This document shows positions 1-7,525 of a DNA stretch of 15,962 nt, piece by piece; the stretch's first letter is position 1; every line of letters begins with the position of its first letter. Made by a program: the position numbers and the translations under genes. This DNA comes from CAZHFA01 sp964534945 (GTDB lineage: Bacteria; Bdellovibrionota_C; UBA2361; CAKMMH01): the NCBI GenBank assembly GCA_964534945.1, contig CAZHSB010000041.1:1-15962 (forward strand), in the 5' to 3' direction. The notes beneath the pieces were generated by a model, which saw only the letters and a program-made list of their open reading frames with translations, ran no database searches and was not told the origin of the DNA.

Positions 1-165
1 ATTTCTGAATTTACGTTGCAGACTTTCAGCCTGCGGTTTGTGGTATTTTTTTGTACCTGGGGTATGTGCTCCTTTCAGGATCACTAACCCCGGGCTGGGT
101 TGTATGGCGTTTTCAACGCGGGCGCATTAGCATGCCGAGTTCATTGGCTCGCCCCTTTGGGGCAA
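1..165 (-). repeat. Composite multi-hairpin repeat, copy A (inverted relative to copies B and C)
   Basis: Read on the minus strand, this copy has the same ordered modules as the copy at 15791-15948. They are a 5-bp stem GCCCC/GGGGC (151-163), a GCAT...ATGC mini-stem, GCGTT-GAA-AACGC (107-119), the conserved single-strand block ATACAACCCAGCC, a long stem CCTGGGGTA with TAACCCCGGG (56-64 with 85-94), and GCAGGCT-GAA-AGTCTGC (18-34). It contains no open reading frame of note. Spacer sequences differ from the other copies while the stems and the linker are kept. I infer a mobile or structural repeat (REP/MITE-like) or a structured RNA; the sequence alone does not separate these. Confidence 0.8.
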
Positions 166-436
166 ATAAAATTTATAGCGTTTATAATATAAATTAATAT
201 TAGTTCTATGGTAAAAATATAAATATTCCTAAATTTTACGTTAATAATATTTGTGATGTATTAAATAAAAAAATGAAAAATCCAAATTTTGAAATGAAAT
301 CAAAATCAATATTAACAATTTTTGGTAGGTGTTTTTTTTAACATAATTTTCACAATAAGATTGGTATTTCAATGAATGGTGGAGAGATGTTTTGAATTTA
401 TAATTTTATTATTTTTGAAATTTTCAATTTTTGGGT
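166..436. other. AT-rich non-coding spacer between two repeat copies
   Basis: Extremely AT-rich DNA lying between oppositely oriented hairpin repeats. I see no convincing gene, tRNA, promoter pair or terminator. It could be the decayed interior of an element bounded by the flanking repeats, but nothing in it is recognisable. Confidence 0.5.
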
Positions 437-615
437 ATGTGCCTCCATTTTTTTACCAAAAATTTTCATTGCCCTGAAAGGGCGATCCTAAAAATTTATG
501 TGTGCTAAATGCACCTGCGTTGAAAACGCTATACAACCCAGCCCAGGGGTAAGCGCGAATGAAGTGAGCGTGTGCCCTGGGAACAAGAGAAGTGAGCGTG
601 TGCCCTGGGTATCGA
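437..615 (+). repeat. Composite multi-hairpin repeat, copy B (3'-truncated, internally duplicated)
   Basis: Modules in order are GCCCT-GAA-AGGGC (471-483), GTGC/GCAC (502-514), GCGTT-GAA-AACGC (517-529), the linker TATACAACCCAGCC, and CCCAGGG (542-548) facing CCCTGGG (575-581). The right arm of the last stem is duplicated: a 21-bp segment at 561-581 recurs exactly at 589-609 (period 28), giving a second CCCTGGG at 603-609. The terminal GCAGGCT hairpin found in copies A and C is absent. The leader before 471 (GTGCCTCC, T-run, ACCAAAAAT) loosely matches the leader of copy C. Confidence 0.8.
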
Positions 616-759
616 TTAAATCTAGGGGAGTTTGTCAAAATTTTGGATATGCATAATGTGGGTAAACTTCAAACGTGTATCTAAAAAAGCTTCTTTCGAG
701 TAAATAGAAAATAGGTTACTCTTTTTTAATAGAATTTATGTTTTGTTTTTAGGAGGAAT

Positions 760-1893
760 ATGTCCGTAGTTGTACGAAAATCACTGATAAGTGAAAGAGA
801 TAAGATAATATCTGTTGCAGATCAAGCGTTCGAAAAATCAAAAGATGCAAGCTTTGAGTTTAGATATCCAATGTTATTTAATGATAAGAGAATTCAAGAA
901 TATTATCTTGCCGAAGACAATGGAACAATTTTAGGGCTTCTTGGTGCATACAAAATAGACTTGGTTATAAATAAAATACATTTTACTGCATGGGGAATAG
1001 GAAAAGTTGCTTGTCTTCCTCAATATCGAGGACAAGGCGTGATGACGTTACTATTGAAACATGTCGTTGAAGAAATGAAAAAAGAAAAAATTGACTTAAG
1101 CTATCTATGGGGGGAACGTTTTAGATATGCAAACTTTGGTTGGGTAGAGGGCGGAGAAACACAAAAATTTTCTTTTTGGCAAAAAAAAATAATAAAACCA
1201 ACATCAGATGATATAGTAAGAATAGTACGAGCATCAGATGCAGATTTGGTATATGAGCTTCTAAGAGAGAAAACTACTTATTTAGATTATTCAAAAGAAG
1301 ATATAAAAGATGCATTAAGTGGTGCAAGAGTGCATGGATATAGATTAAATAATTCATTCGTTTTTTGGACATACAATAAAATTGACATAATGGAAGCTCT
1401 GGGAGATGCAAAAGATGTCTTAAAGCTAGCTTCTTTTTGCTTAGAAGAAAAGAAAAAAGAAGATCCAACGATAGAAACCGTTAGTATAGAATCTTCGGCA
1501 GGATCTAAAGAGTTGCAAGATGTTTTGGCAGATTACTGTTGGAAATCAAAAAAATTAAGTAGCGCAAATTTTAGAGTCATCACATTGGAAAATTTTTTAA
1601 AGAAATTTGCGCAAGCTGTAAGTTTTAAGCTTCCAAATGTTTCTGAATCGATATCTTTAGGAGATGAACAAACAGGAAAAGCGTTTACATTGCAATGTGA
1701 GGATAAAAAACTTACTATCAAAGAATGCAATCCTAGTCATGCCACGATGTTAAACGAGAAAGATTTATCAGAAGTTTTCGCGGGACAATTTCCATTAAAT
1801 GCTTTTTTGAAAAATTTACCCCCTGAATCTATATTTAGAGCGATTTTACCGATGAAAGAACTTTTGCATATTAGTAAATTTTATTTATTATAA
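760..1893 (+). CDS. GNAT-family N-acetyltransferase, two-domain Eis-like
   Basis: The 377-aa protein has an N-terminal GNAT fold. The acetyl-CoA pyrophosphate loop is at residues 83-95 (VACLPQYRGQGVM, matching the family R/Q-x-x-G-x-G/A pattern), followed by the WGERFRYANFGWVEGG segment (117-132) typical of the Eis/COG4552-like branch. About 230 further residues form an additional domain ending in the LP...L...FYLL tail seen in these longer acetyltransferases. An AGGAGG ribosome binding site lies at 751-756. It is the first gene of a plus-strand run, 10 bp ahead of the M16 pair. The family transfers acetyl groups from acetyl-CoA to amines, but the substrate here cannot be read from sequence. 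No signal peptide or membrane segment is seen, so it is probably cytoplasmic. Confidence 0.85.
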   Translation: MSVVVRKSLISERDKIISVADQAFEKSKDASFEFRYPMLFNDKRIQEYYLAEDNGTILGLLGAYKIDLVINKIHFTAWGIGKVACLPQYRGQGVMTLLLKHVVEEMKKEKIDLSYLWGERFRYANFGWVEGGETQKFSFWQKKIIKPTSDDIVRIVRASDADLVYELLREKTTYLDYSKEDIKDALSGARVHGYRLNNSFVFWTYNKIDIMEALGDAKDVLKLASFCLEEKKKEDPTIETVSIESSAGSKELQDVLADYCWKSKKLSSANFRVITLENFLKKFAQAVSFKLPNVSESISLGDEQTGKAFTLQCEDKKLTIKECNPSHATMLNEKDLSEVFAGQFPLNAFLKNLPPESIFRAILPMKELLHISKFYLL

Positions 1894-1903
1894 GGATTTT
1901 TAA

Positions 1904-3133
1904 ATGATAGAAGAATTTAATGTTAATGATATTGCACATATCGTCATAGAACAGATCCCGTATTTAGAATCAGTTTCTTATAGTATTATGCTCCCAGGAG
2001 GATTGGTCGGAGATGACGAAAAAACGATTGGAGCTTCATTATTCTTGCCAGAAATCACATCAAGAGGAACGAAAAAATATTCTGCAAAAGAGTTAAATGA
2101 TAAACTTGATGGATTAGGTGTTAACCACGGAGAGTCTGCATCTCTTGATTCTTTTATATATAAGGGAACATGCCTTAGTGAAAACATAAATGAAACCTTA
2201 TCTTTGGTTCTTGATATGATTTATGAGCCTTCCTTTCCAGAAGATGAAGTAGATAATATTAGAGATTTATGTTTGCAAGACTTATTATCGAACGAAGATA
2301 ATCCTGCAAAACTTGTAATAAAAAAACTTATAAATAAATATCATAAGTCTCCTTTTAATAGAGATGCTGATGGAGAAAAGGAAGGAATAGAAAATACAAC
2401 GTTAAAAGACATAAAAGATCTTTATGAGAAATATTATTCTTCAAAAATTTTAATAGTGTTAGCTGGAAATATTTCTGATGATGCTATTTTGTTTTTAAAA
2501 GATTATTTCAAAAACAAAAAGGTAGCCAATAATTTAAAACCTTTTGAATATTCAAATATTCATAAACCACAGTATCTTCACATCGATTATGATAGCGAAC
2601 AAACTCAAATTGCTTTGGCATATAATGGACCACTTATGACGTCTCCCGATTATTATACGGCGCTATTAGCTTCTGAGATTTTATCTGGTGGAATGTTTGG
2701 ACGTCTTTTTATAGAGGTTAGAGAAAAAAGAGGGCTTGTTTATGCTATTTATAGTCAGTTTTCTGCTAATAAATATTCTGGAGAATCAATATTGTATACG
2801 GGAACAACACCCAAAAATGCGAAAGAAACGTTGCAAGTCTCTTTAGATACGATTTCTTCTTTAGGTGAAAATTTATCAGAAGAAGAGCTTATTAGAGCAA
2901 AAAATAATTTAAAATCTGGAATTTTAATAAGAGGCGAAACGTCTTTGGCTCGATCGTCAAATATCGCATTTGATATGTGGCAACTTGGATATAATAGAGA
3001 AAAGGAATTTATTATTGATTCTATAGATAAAGTAACAAGTGACGATATTAAAAATTATTTACAAAAGTATCCATATAAAAATTATACAATAGTAAGCTTA
3101 GGGAAAAAAGAAATTAAGGGAGTTATAGATTAA
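1904..3133 (+). CDS. M16-family peptidase-like protein, non-catalytic subunit
   Basis: The 409-aa protein has the two-lobed M16 (mitochondrial processing peptidase/PqqF) fold. Where active members carry HxxEH within GxxHFLEHxxFKGT, this protein has LFLPE (46-50), so both zinc histidines and the catalytic glutamate are lost. The C-terminal half keeps the conserved REKRGLVY segment (273-280), which carries the R/Y pair that non-catalytic subunits of heterodimeric M16B peptidases contribute to substrate binding. AAGGA overlaps the upstream stop codon, and the next gene starts one base after this stop, so co-translation is likely. I infer that it forms a heterodimer with the 405-aa protein encoded next. 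No signal peptide is visible. Confidence 0.88.
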   Translation: MIEEFNVNDIAHIVIEQIPYLESVSYSIMLPGGLVGDDEKTIGASLFLPEITSRGTKKYSAKELNDKLDGLGVNHGESASLDSFIYKGTCLSENINETLSLVLDMIYEPSFPEDEVDNIRDLCLQDLLSNEDNPAKLVIKKLINKYHKSPFNRDADGEKEGIENTTLKDIKDLYEKYYSSKILIVLAGNISDDAILFLKDYFKNKKVANNLKPFEYSNIHKPQYLHIDYDSEQTQIALAYNGPLMTSPDYYTALLASEILSGGMFGRLFIEVREKRGLVYAIYSQFSANKYSGESILYTGTTPKNAKETLQVSLDTISSLGENLSEEELIRAKNNLKSGILIRGETSLARSSNIAFDMWQLGYNREKEFIIDSIDKVTSDDIKNYLQKYPYKNYTIVSLGKKEIKGVID

Positions 3134-3134
3134 T

Positions 3135-4352
3135 ATGATAGAATTTTTACATCAAAAATTATCTTCGGGCCTAAATGTTATTATGGAATACAATCCAGAT
3201 TGTGCTTCTTGTGCTACAGGCTATTTTGTAAAAGCAGGATCTAGGAATGAGACTCCAAACATAAATGGGATATCTCATTTTTTAGAGCATATGTCTTTTA
3301 AGGGAACAAAAAACAGGACTGCAATAGATGTTAATTTTGATATGGGAAAGCTTGGAGCTAAAGCGAATGCTTTTACATCAGAAGAGTTCACGGTCTATTA
3401 TGGGGCTATCTTGGGAGAAAATTTAATTGCTTTTTTAGATATCTTAACAGATATGCAAAAACCTCTTTTTGATAAAAAAGAATTTGATCTAGAAAAACAA
3501 GTTGTTTTAGAAGAGATAGCGCGTTACAAAGATAGACCGCAATTTGATCTTTTTGATATAGCATATCAAGATTTTTTTAAAGGACATCCCATCGGAATTT
3601 CTGTTTTAGGGACAACAGAATCAGTATCTGGTATAGAAGTGGAGGATATGAGAGCATATCATGATTCATTATATGCAGCTAATAATGAAGTTTTGGCGAT
3701 TGCAGGGAATTTTAATAAAAATGAAGTATTAAGATTTTTAGAAACACTTGATGAGAGATTAAATCCACAAAAAGAAATTAGTCATCCTAAAAAAGATTTC
3801 ATTCCGATGAAAAAAGCAAAAATTTTAAAGAAAGAAAATTTATTCCAAGTGCATGAATTGTTCTTAATAAATGGAGTATCTATTTATAATGATGACAGAT
3901 ATGAGTTAAGCGTTTTGGCTAATATAATAGGGGATTCTATCGGTTCAAAGCTTTATTGGGAACTTGTTCATACAGGAATTTGTGATGGGGTGTACGCTGA
4001 TAGTGAAGAAAGATTAGATGGAGGAATTTTTGCTTTTTATGCTTCTACAACATCAGAAAATAAAGAAAAAGTAAGAGATGTTTTATTAAAGCATATAAAT
4101 TCTCTTATGGATTTTTCAGAAGAAGATTTAGAGCGTGCAAAAACAAAGATGATTTCTAAAATTACATTTTCTGCAGAAACTCCTCTTTCAAGATTAACTT
4201 CTCTTGGAATTTATTATCATTTTTTTAAGGAGCAACACTTGCCACATGTAATAAATCAAAGAATAAGAAAAATAACGAAAGAAGACATTGCAAGGGTAGT
4301 TTCTAAACTTGATTTAAAAAATATAGGTGAGTATATTTTATTAAATAAATAA
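3135..4352 (+). CDS. M16-family zinc metallopeptidase, catalytic subunit
   Basis: The 405-aa protein has an intact inverted zinc motif: H48-F-L-E51-H52 within GISHFLEHMSFKGT, and a downstream glutamate in VVLEEIAR (about 126-127) as third metal ligand. Unlike its upstream partner it lacks the RxxxY substrate-binding motif: the equivalent region reads KLYWELVHTGICDGVY. The two proteins are therefore complementary, as in known two-subunit M16B peptidases such as the Sphingomonas SPH2681/SPH2682 pair. The likely role is proteolysis of short or unfolded peptides; the substrate is unknown. An AAGGGAG lies at 3116-3122 ahead of the ATG. No signal peptide is seen. The stop codon is 3 bp from the stop of the convergent sulfatase gene, with no obvious terminator between them. 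Confidence 0.92.
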   Translation: MIEFLHQKLSSGLNVIMEYNPDCASCATGYFVKAGSRNETPNINGISHFLEHMSFKGTKNRTAIDVNFDMGKLGAKANAFTSEEFTVYYGAILGENLIAFLDILTDMQKPLFDKKEFDLEKQVVLEEIARYKDRPQFDLFDIAYQDFFKGHPIGISVLGTTESVSGIEVEDMRAYHDSLYAANNEVLAIAGNFNKNEVLRFLETLDERLNPQKEISHPKKDFIPMKKAKILKKENLFQVHELFLINGVSIYNDDRYELSVLANIIGDSIGSKLYWELVHTGICDGVYADSEERLDGGIFAFYASTTSENKEKVRDVLLKHINSLMDFSEEDLERAKTKMISKITFSAETPLSRLTSLGIYYHFFKEQHLPHVINQRIRKITKEDIARVVSKLDLKNIGEYILLNK

Positions 4353-4355
4353 AAA

Positions 4356-5696
4356 TTACATATATCCTAAACTCTCTAACTGTTTTACTTCTTTTTCATT
4401 AAATTTGATTTTGGATTCGCTATTTTTTAAATTGCTTTCTTTTTTATCAAAATTATCAATTGCAATTTTTAATTTGCTTATGATTGTTTGTTTGCTTTCA
4501 TCATTTATTAGATTATTTAATTCATCTTTATCGGTATCAAGGTCATAAAATTCATATGTCTTTTTATCGCGATCAAAAATTAATTTGTTATTTTTATTTA
4601 CAACAGAAACCTTATTTGCATCTTTGATATGTTTACTAGAAGAAAAAGTAACTTCAGAAAAAAGGTTTCTAGTTGGGATTTCTTCTCTTAATAAGGAAAC
4701 ACCTTGTAAGTTTGTATTTTCAATTTTTAGGAAGTCTAAGATCGTTGGCAAAATATCAATTTGAGAAATATTTGTACTTACTTGTCTTGGTTTTATGTTT
4801 TTTCCACTAATTATTAAAGGAACGTTGATAAGTTCGTTATATAAAGTTTTCGTGTGTCCTATCCAACCTCTTTCTGCTAATTCTTCTCCGTGATCTGCAA
4901 CAAAAATTATTAAAGTATCATCTAAAATATTTTTTTCTTTTAAATAATTATAAAGTCGCATTAATGCCCTATCAGTGTAGGTTATTTCCTCATGATAAAG
5001 GTTTCTTAAATGTTTCTTATCATTATCATTAAGCGGTAAAGTCCTTAACTTTTTAATATCAAGTCCCGAAGAAATTTTTCCTTTATAATTTTTGTCAGTA
5101 TATTCTATGCTTTTATGATCTTGATAATTATAATGAGGATCAAAATAATGTGCGAACATTAAAAACGGTTTTTCCTTATTTCGAGATCCTAATTTTTTTA
5201 TCACTTCATCTGTTACGGTATTTGCTACAATATTTGCATGAGGGTTTCTCATATTTACATTTTTTACAGACTCAAAATTTTTTAATATATTTGATTTTTC
5301 ATCAAGTATCGTATGTGAAATAACAGCAAGCGGTTGATAATCTTTTAAATAATTAGGTAATGTTTTTATTTCATTTGGCATCACACCAGTTAATGATCCA
5401 ACACCATGCTCTGACGGATAATATCCAGAAATTATTGAAGAAATCGTAGGCTTTGTCCACGAAGAAGTCGTAAAAACCTTTTTAAATATCATGCCATTTT
5501 GAGCTAGATTATTTATAAAATTTGTTTCTATACTTACATCTTTATTATAAATGGGTATGTGTTTGGCAGAAAGAGTGTCAACGACAATAAGTAGTACATT
5601 TTGCTTTTTGTCACGTTTATAAGTATAAAAAAAAGCAAGAGAAACAATAAATAATACAACGAAGATTTTTAAAAAATTTTTATTCATTTTACACAT
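4356..5696 (-). CDS. Membrane-anchored sulfatase/alkaline-phosphatase-superfamily hydrolase
   Basis: The 446-aa protein has one N-terminal membrane segment (about 8-24) followed by lysine-rich residues, which suggests an anchored periplasmic enzyme. Family motifs run in order: metal-binding VLLIVVDTL (34-42), nucleophile region SSWTKPTISS (78-87), AHYFDPHYNY (182-191), VADHGEE (266-272) with H281, DILPTIL (314-320), and the typical C-terminal ESLGYM. The nucleophile position in WTKP is Thr81 rather than Cys or Ser of formylglycine sulfatases. The substrate may therefore be a phosphodiester or phosphomonoester rather than a sulfate ester; this is inference. The start could be ATG 5696 or an ATG three codons in; neither has a clear ribosome binding site. 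A candidate promoter lies at 5731-5759. Confidence 0.85.
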   Translation of the reverse strand: MCKMNKNFLKIFVVLFIVSLAFFYTYKRDKKQNVLLIVVDTLSAKHIPIYNKDVSIETNFINNLAQNGMIFKKVFTTSSWTKPTISSIISGYYPSEHGVGSLTGVMPNEIKTLPNYLKDYQPLAVISHTILDEKSNILKNFESVKNVNMRNPHANIVANTVTDEVIKKLGSRNKEKPFLMFAHYFDPHYNYQDHKSIEYTDKNYKGKISSGLDIKKLRTLPLNDNDKKHLRNLYHEEITYTDRALMRLYNYLKEKNILDDTLIIFVADHGEELAERGWIGHTKTLYNELINVPLIISGKNIKPRQVSTNISQIDILPTILDFLKIENTNLQGVSLLREEIPTRNLFSEVTFSSSKHIKDANKVSVVNKNNKLIFDRDKKTYEFYDLDTDKDELNNLINDESKQTIISKLKIAIDNFDKKESNLKNSESKIKFNEKEVKQLESLGYM

Positions 5697-5730
5697 AAAT
5701 TAAATAGGTTACTTTTCATTTCGGCAAAAA

Positions 5731-5759
5731 ATGATATATTAAATTCATAAAAAAGTGAA
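5731..5759 (-). promoter_or_regulatory. Candidate sigma70-type promoter for the sulfatase gene
   Basis: On the minus strand, TTCACT (5754-5759, 4/6 match to -35) and TATCAT (5731-5736, 5/6 match to -10) are separated by exactly 17 bp. This predicts a short leader of about 28 nt before the sulfatase start. The region also lies upstream of the divergent cdaA gene, so both directions may share control. Confidence 0.4.
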
Positions 5760-5811
5760 GTGTCTGGTTTTTCTTTAAATATTAGTATATTTACAAAAAG
5801 GATTTTTTAAA

Positions 5812-6591
5812 ATGAATGGTCTAGTCGGTAGTTATTTTACCCCGAGAAATGTCATTGATTTTTTATTGGTGACATGTCTTATATACAGGATCTTGCTACT
5901 TATTAAGGGGACAAGAGCCGCGGCGATGCTTACAGGATTATTTATAATATCCATATGTTACTTTATAGCGAGCCAATTTCAGTTAAACACACTTTCTTGG
6001 ATGTTATATCAATTTTTAAGCTCAATAATAATTATCCTAATCGTAATTTTCCAAGATGATATAAGGAGGGGGCTTACTAAAGTTGGGCTTGGGTCAATTT
6101 TTAAACGCCAAAAAGAGTTTTCGATGGACAAAACGATTGATGATTTGACTTTAGTAGCTACAAAGTTGGCAAAAGATAAAGTGGGGGCATTGATTGTCAT
6201 ACAAAGAAAAATTGGGCTTGAAGATTTTATTGAAGAAGCGGTTTTATTAGATGCTTTAGTGAATAGAAAATTAATTTTAGCAATTTTTGATAAAAATTGT
6301 GCACTTCATGATGGAGCATTGATTATCGAGGGAGATAGAATAAAGGCAGCAGGTTGTGTGCTTCCTTTAAGTTATAATCCAGATCTTGATCCTAATTTAG
6401 GTACACGTCATAGAGCGTCGCTTGGAATTTCTGAAAAAAGTGATGCTGTAGTAATTGTTGTCTCAGAAGAAACAGGAGGCATTTCACTTTGTAGAGATGG
6501 AAAACTTAATAGGAATTTAGATTCCACAATGCTTAGAGAGTCTTTGCAACGTTTTTTGTTAGTTCAAAACACTAAGACGGAGGAAAAATGA
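5812..6591 (+). CDS. cdaA: Diadenylate cyclase CdaA (c-di-AMP synthase)
   Basis: The 259-aa protein makes cyclic di-AMP from two ATP. It has three N-terminal membrane helices (about 14-31, 37-56, 64-80) and then a DAC (DisA_N) domain. That domain carries the catalytic DGA motif (167-169, within LHDGALII), the nucleotide-binding GTRHRA motif (197-202) and SEETG (218-222). Length and layout match membrane-bound CdaA. AAGGA lies at 5798-5802. The last four bases overlap the start of ybbR, whose product binds and regulates CdaA, and glmM follows, giving the classic cdaA-ybbR-glmM unit. In this family c-di-AMP governs potassium and osmolyte balance and wall homeostasis. Its presence beside an LPS pathway enzyme is less common than in Gram-positive bacteria. 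Confidence 0.96.
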   Translation: MNGLVGSYFTPRNVIDFLLVTCLIYRILLLIKGTRAAAMLTGLFIISICYFIASQFQLNTLSWMLYQFLSSIIIILIVIFQDDIRRGLTKVGLGSIFKRQKEFSMDKTIDDLTLVATKLAKDKVGALIVIQRKIGLEDFIEEAVLLDALVNRKLILAIFDKNCALHDGALIIEGDRIKAAGCVLPLSYNPDLDPNLGTRHRASLGISEKSDAVVIVVSEETGGISLCRDGKLNRNLDSTMLRESLQRFLLVQNTKTEEK

Positions 6592-7508
6592 AAAATCTTG
6601 GAACATTAATAATTTCCGTTATAATCGCAATTTTCTTAACGATAATCGTTAATGACAAATCTGGTTTATCTAGTATTAATTTGAATGTCCCAATTGTGAC
6701 TTCAAATCTTCCAAAAGATAAAATAGTTATTTTATCATCAAAATCACAAGTTCAAGTGACGATTAAAGGTCAATCGTATTTACTTTCTGATGTAATAGCT
6801 AAAAAGGGCGTGAATCTTGATGTGAAATTTCCAGACAATGTTACTACAACGTATACCGCGAAGATTGCACAAAATGATTTTAAGTTTCCTGCAGGTGTTG
6901 AGGTTTTAAATATTGACCCACCAGAGGTAACTTTTTCGTTAGATAAAGTGATTTCAAAAGATTTACCTGTCGTTGTTCCAAGAATTGGTGCAATAGATGA
7001 AATGTATAAATTGACTAGTTTCCAAGTAGATCCAGAATTTGTGAAAGTCACGGGATCTGAGATTGAATTAAAGGGGATTAAAAGAATACAAACAGAGCCG
7101 ATTGATTTAAGGAGTGTTACGGAAGATGTAGTAATTGAGACCAAACTTCGTTCAACGGGGCAGTTTACAACGCCGGAAAAAGAAAGCGTAAAAGTGGCTA
7201 TAGCTGTAAAAACAATTCAAGGCGATAAAGAATTTAAAGGACTTAATATAGATATAAGAAATAAAATTACAACACCATATGATTTTGATTTTAAAATAGT
7301 TGATGTCTTAGTGAGAGGAGCCAAAAAAGATGTTGAAAAGCTTACAATAGAGAATATTAAACCGTATATTGAAATTGATGAAGATGCATCAGCAAATAAA
7401 AAGGCTCTAGTTCATGTGGAGTTGCCAGAGGGGATTTCTTTAATTAGTGTAAATCCTAAAAATATTTTACTAAGAGAGAAACAGATTATAAAAAATTCGA
7501 AAAATTAA
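6588..7508 (+). CDS. ybbR: YbbR-domain protein, CdaA regulator
   Basis: The 306-aa protein has one N-terminal membrane helix (about 5-21) and then roughly three tandem YbbR-like beta domains (about 30-118, 119-205 and 206-300). The repeated pattern pairs a VxVxG-like strand with a ...VxPxxV... end. The YbbR/CdaR family sits outside the inner membrane and modulates CdaA activity. Translation is coupled: GGAGG at 6579-6583 sits inside cdaA, and the ATG overlaps the cdaA stop as ATGA. glmM follows after a 17-bp gap. Membership is clear from the repeats and context, although YbbR sequences are divergent. Confidence 0.88.
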   Translation: MKNLGTLIISVIIAIFLTIIVNDKSGLSSINLNVPIVTSNLPKDKIVILSSKSQVQVTIKGQSYLLSDVIAKKGVNLDVKFPDNVTTTYTAKIAQNDFKFPAGVEVLNIDPPEVTFSLDKVISKDLPVVVPRIGAIDEMYKLTSFQVDPEFVKVTGSEIELKGIKRIQTEPIDLRSVTEDVVIETKLRSTGQFTTPEKESVKVAIAVKTIQGDKEFKGLNIDIRNKITTPYDFDFKIVDVLVRGAKKDVEKLTIENIKPYIEIDEDASANKKALVHVELPEGISLISVNPKNILLREKQIIKNSKN

Positions 7509-7515
7509 ATTGTTT

Positions 7516-7520
7516 GGAGG
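7516..7520 (+). promoter_or_regulatory. GGAGG ribosome binding site fixing the glmM start
   Basis: GGAGG stands 5 nt before ATG 7526. An in-frame TTG at 7514 would overlap this site and has no binding site of its own, so ATG 7526 is the start. Confidence 0.8.
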
Positions 7521-7525
7521 TAGTT

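Noticed and set aside
437..615. CRISPR array
   Set aside because: The repeats are a composite of different hairpins and one 21-bp duplication, without regularly spaced identical repeats and unique spacers, and no cas genes are present.
453..638. 61-aa minus-strand ORF
   Set aside because: It is read straight through hairpin repeat copy B, including its duplicated arm; no ribosome binding site or family resemblance.
632..659. TTGTCA followed by TAATGT as promoter for the GNAT gene
   Set aside because: The -10 matches only 3 of 6 and better -10-like hexamers have wrong spacing; not strong enough to list.
709..720. 12-bp match AAATAGGTTACT shared with 5702-5713, both upstream of genes
   Set aside because: Several shared 12-mers are expected by chance in AT-rich DNA of this length; no dyad or spacing logic supports an operator.
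7514..7525. TTG start giving four extra residues to GlmM
   Set aside because: It overlaps the GGAGG that serves ATG 7526 and lacks its own binding site.
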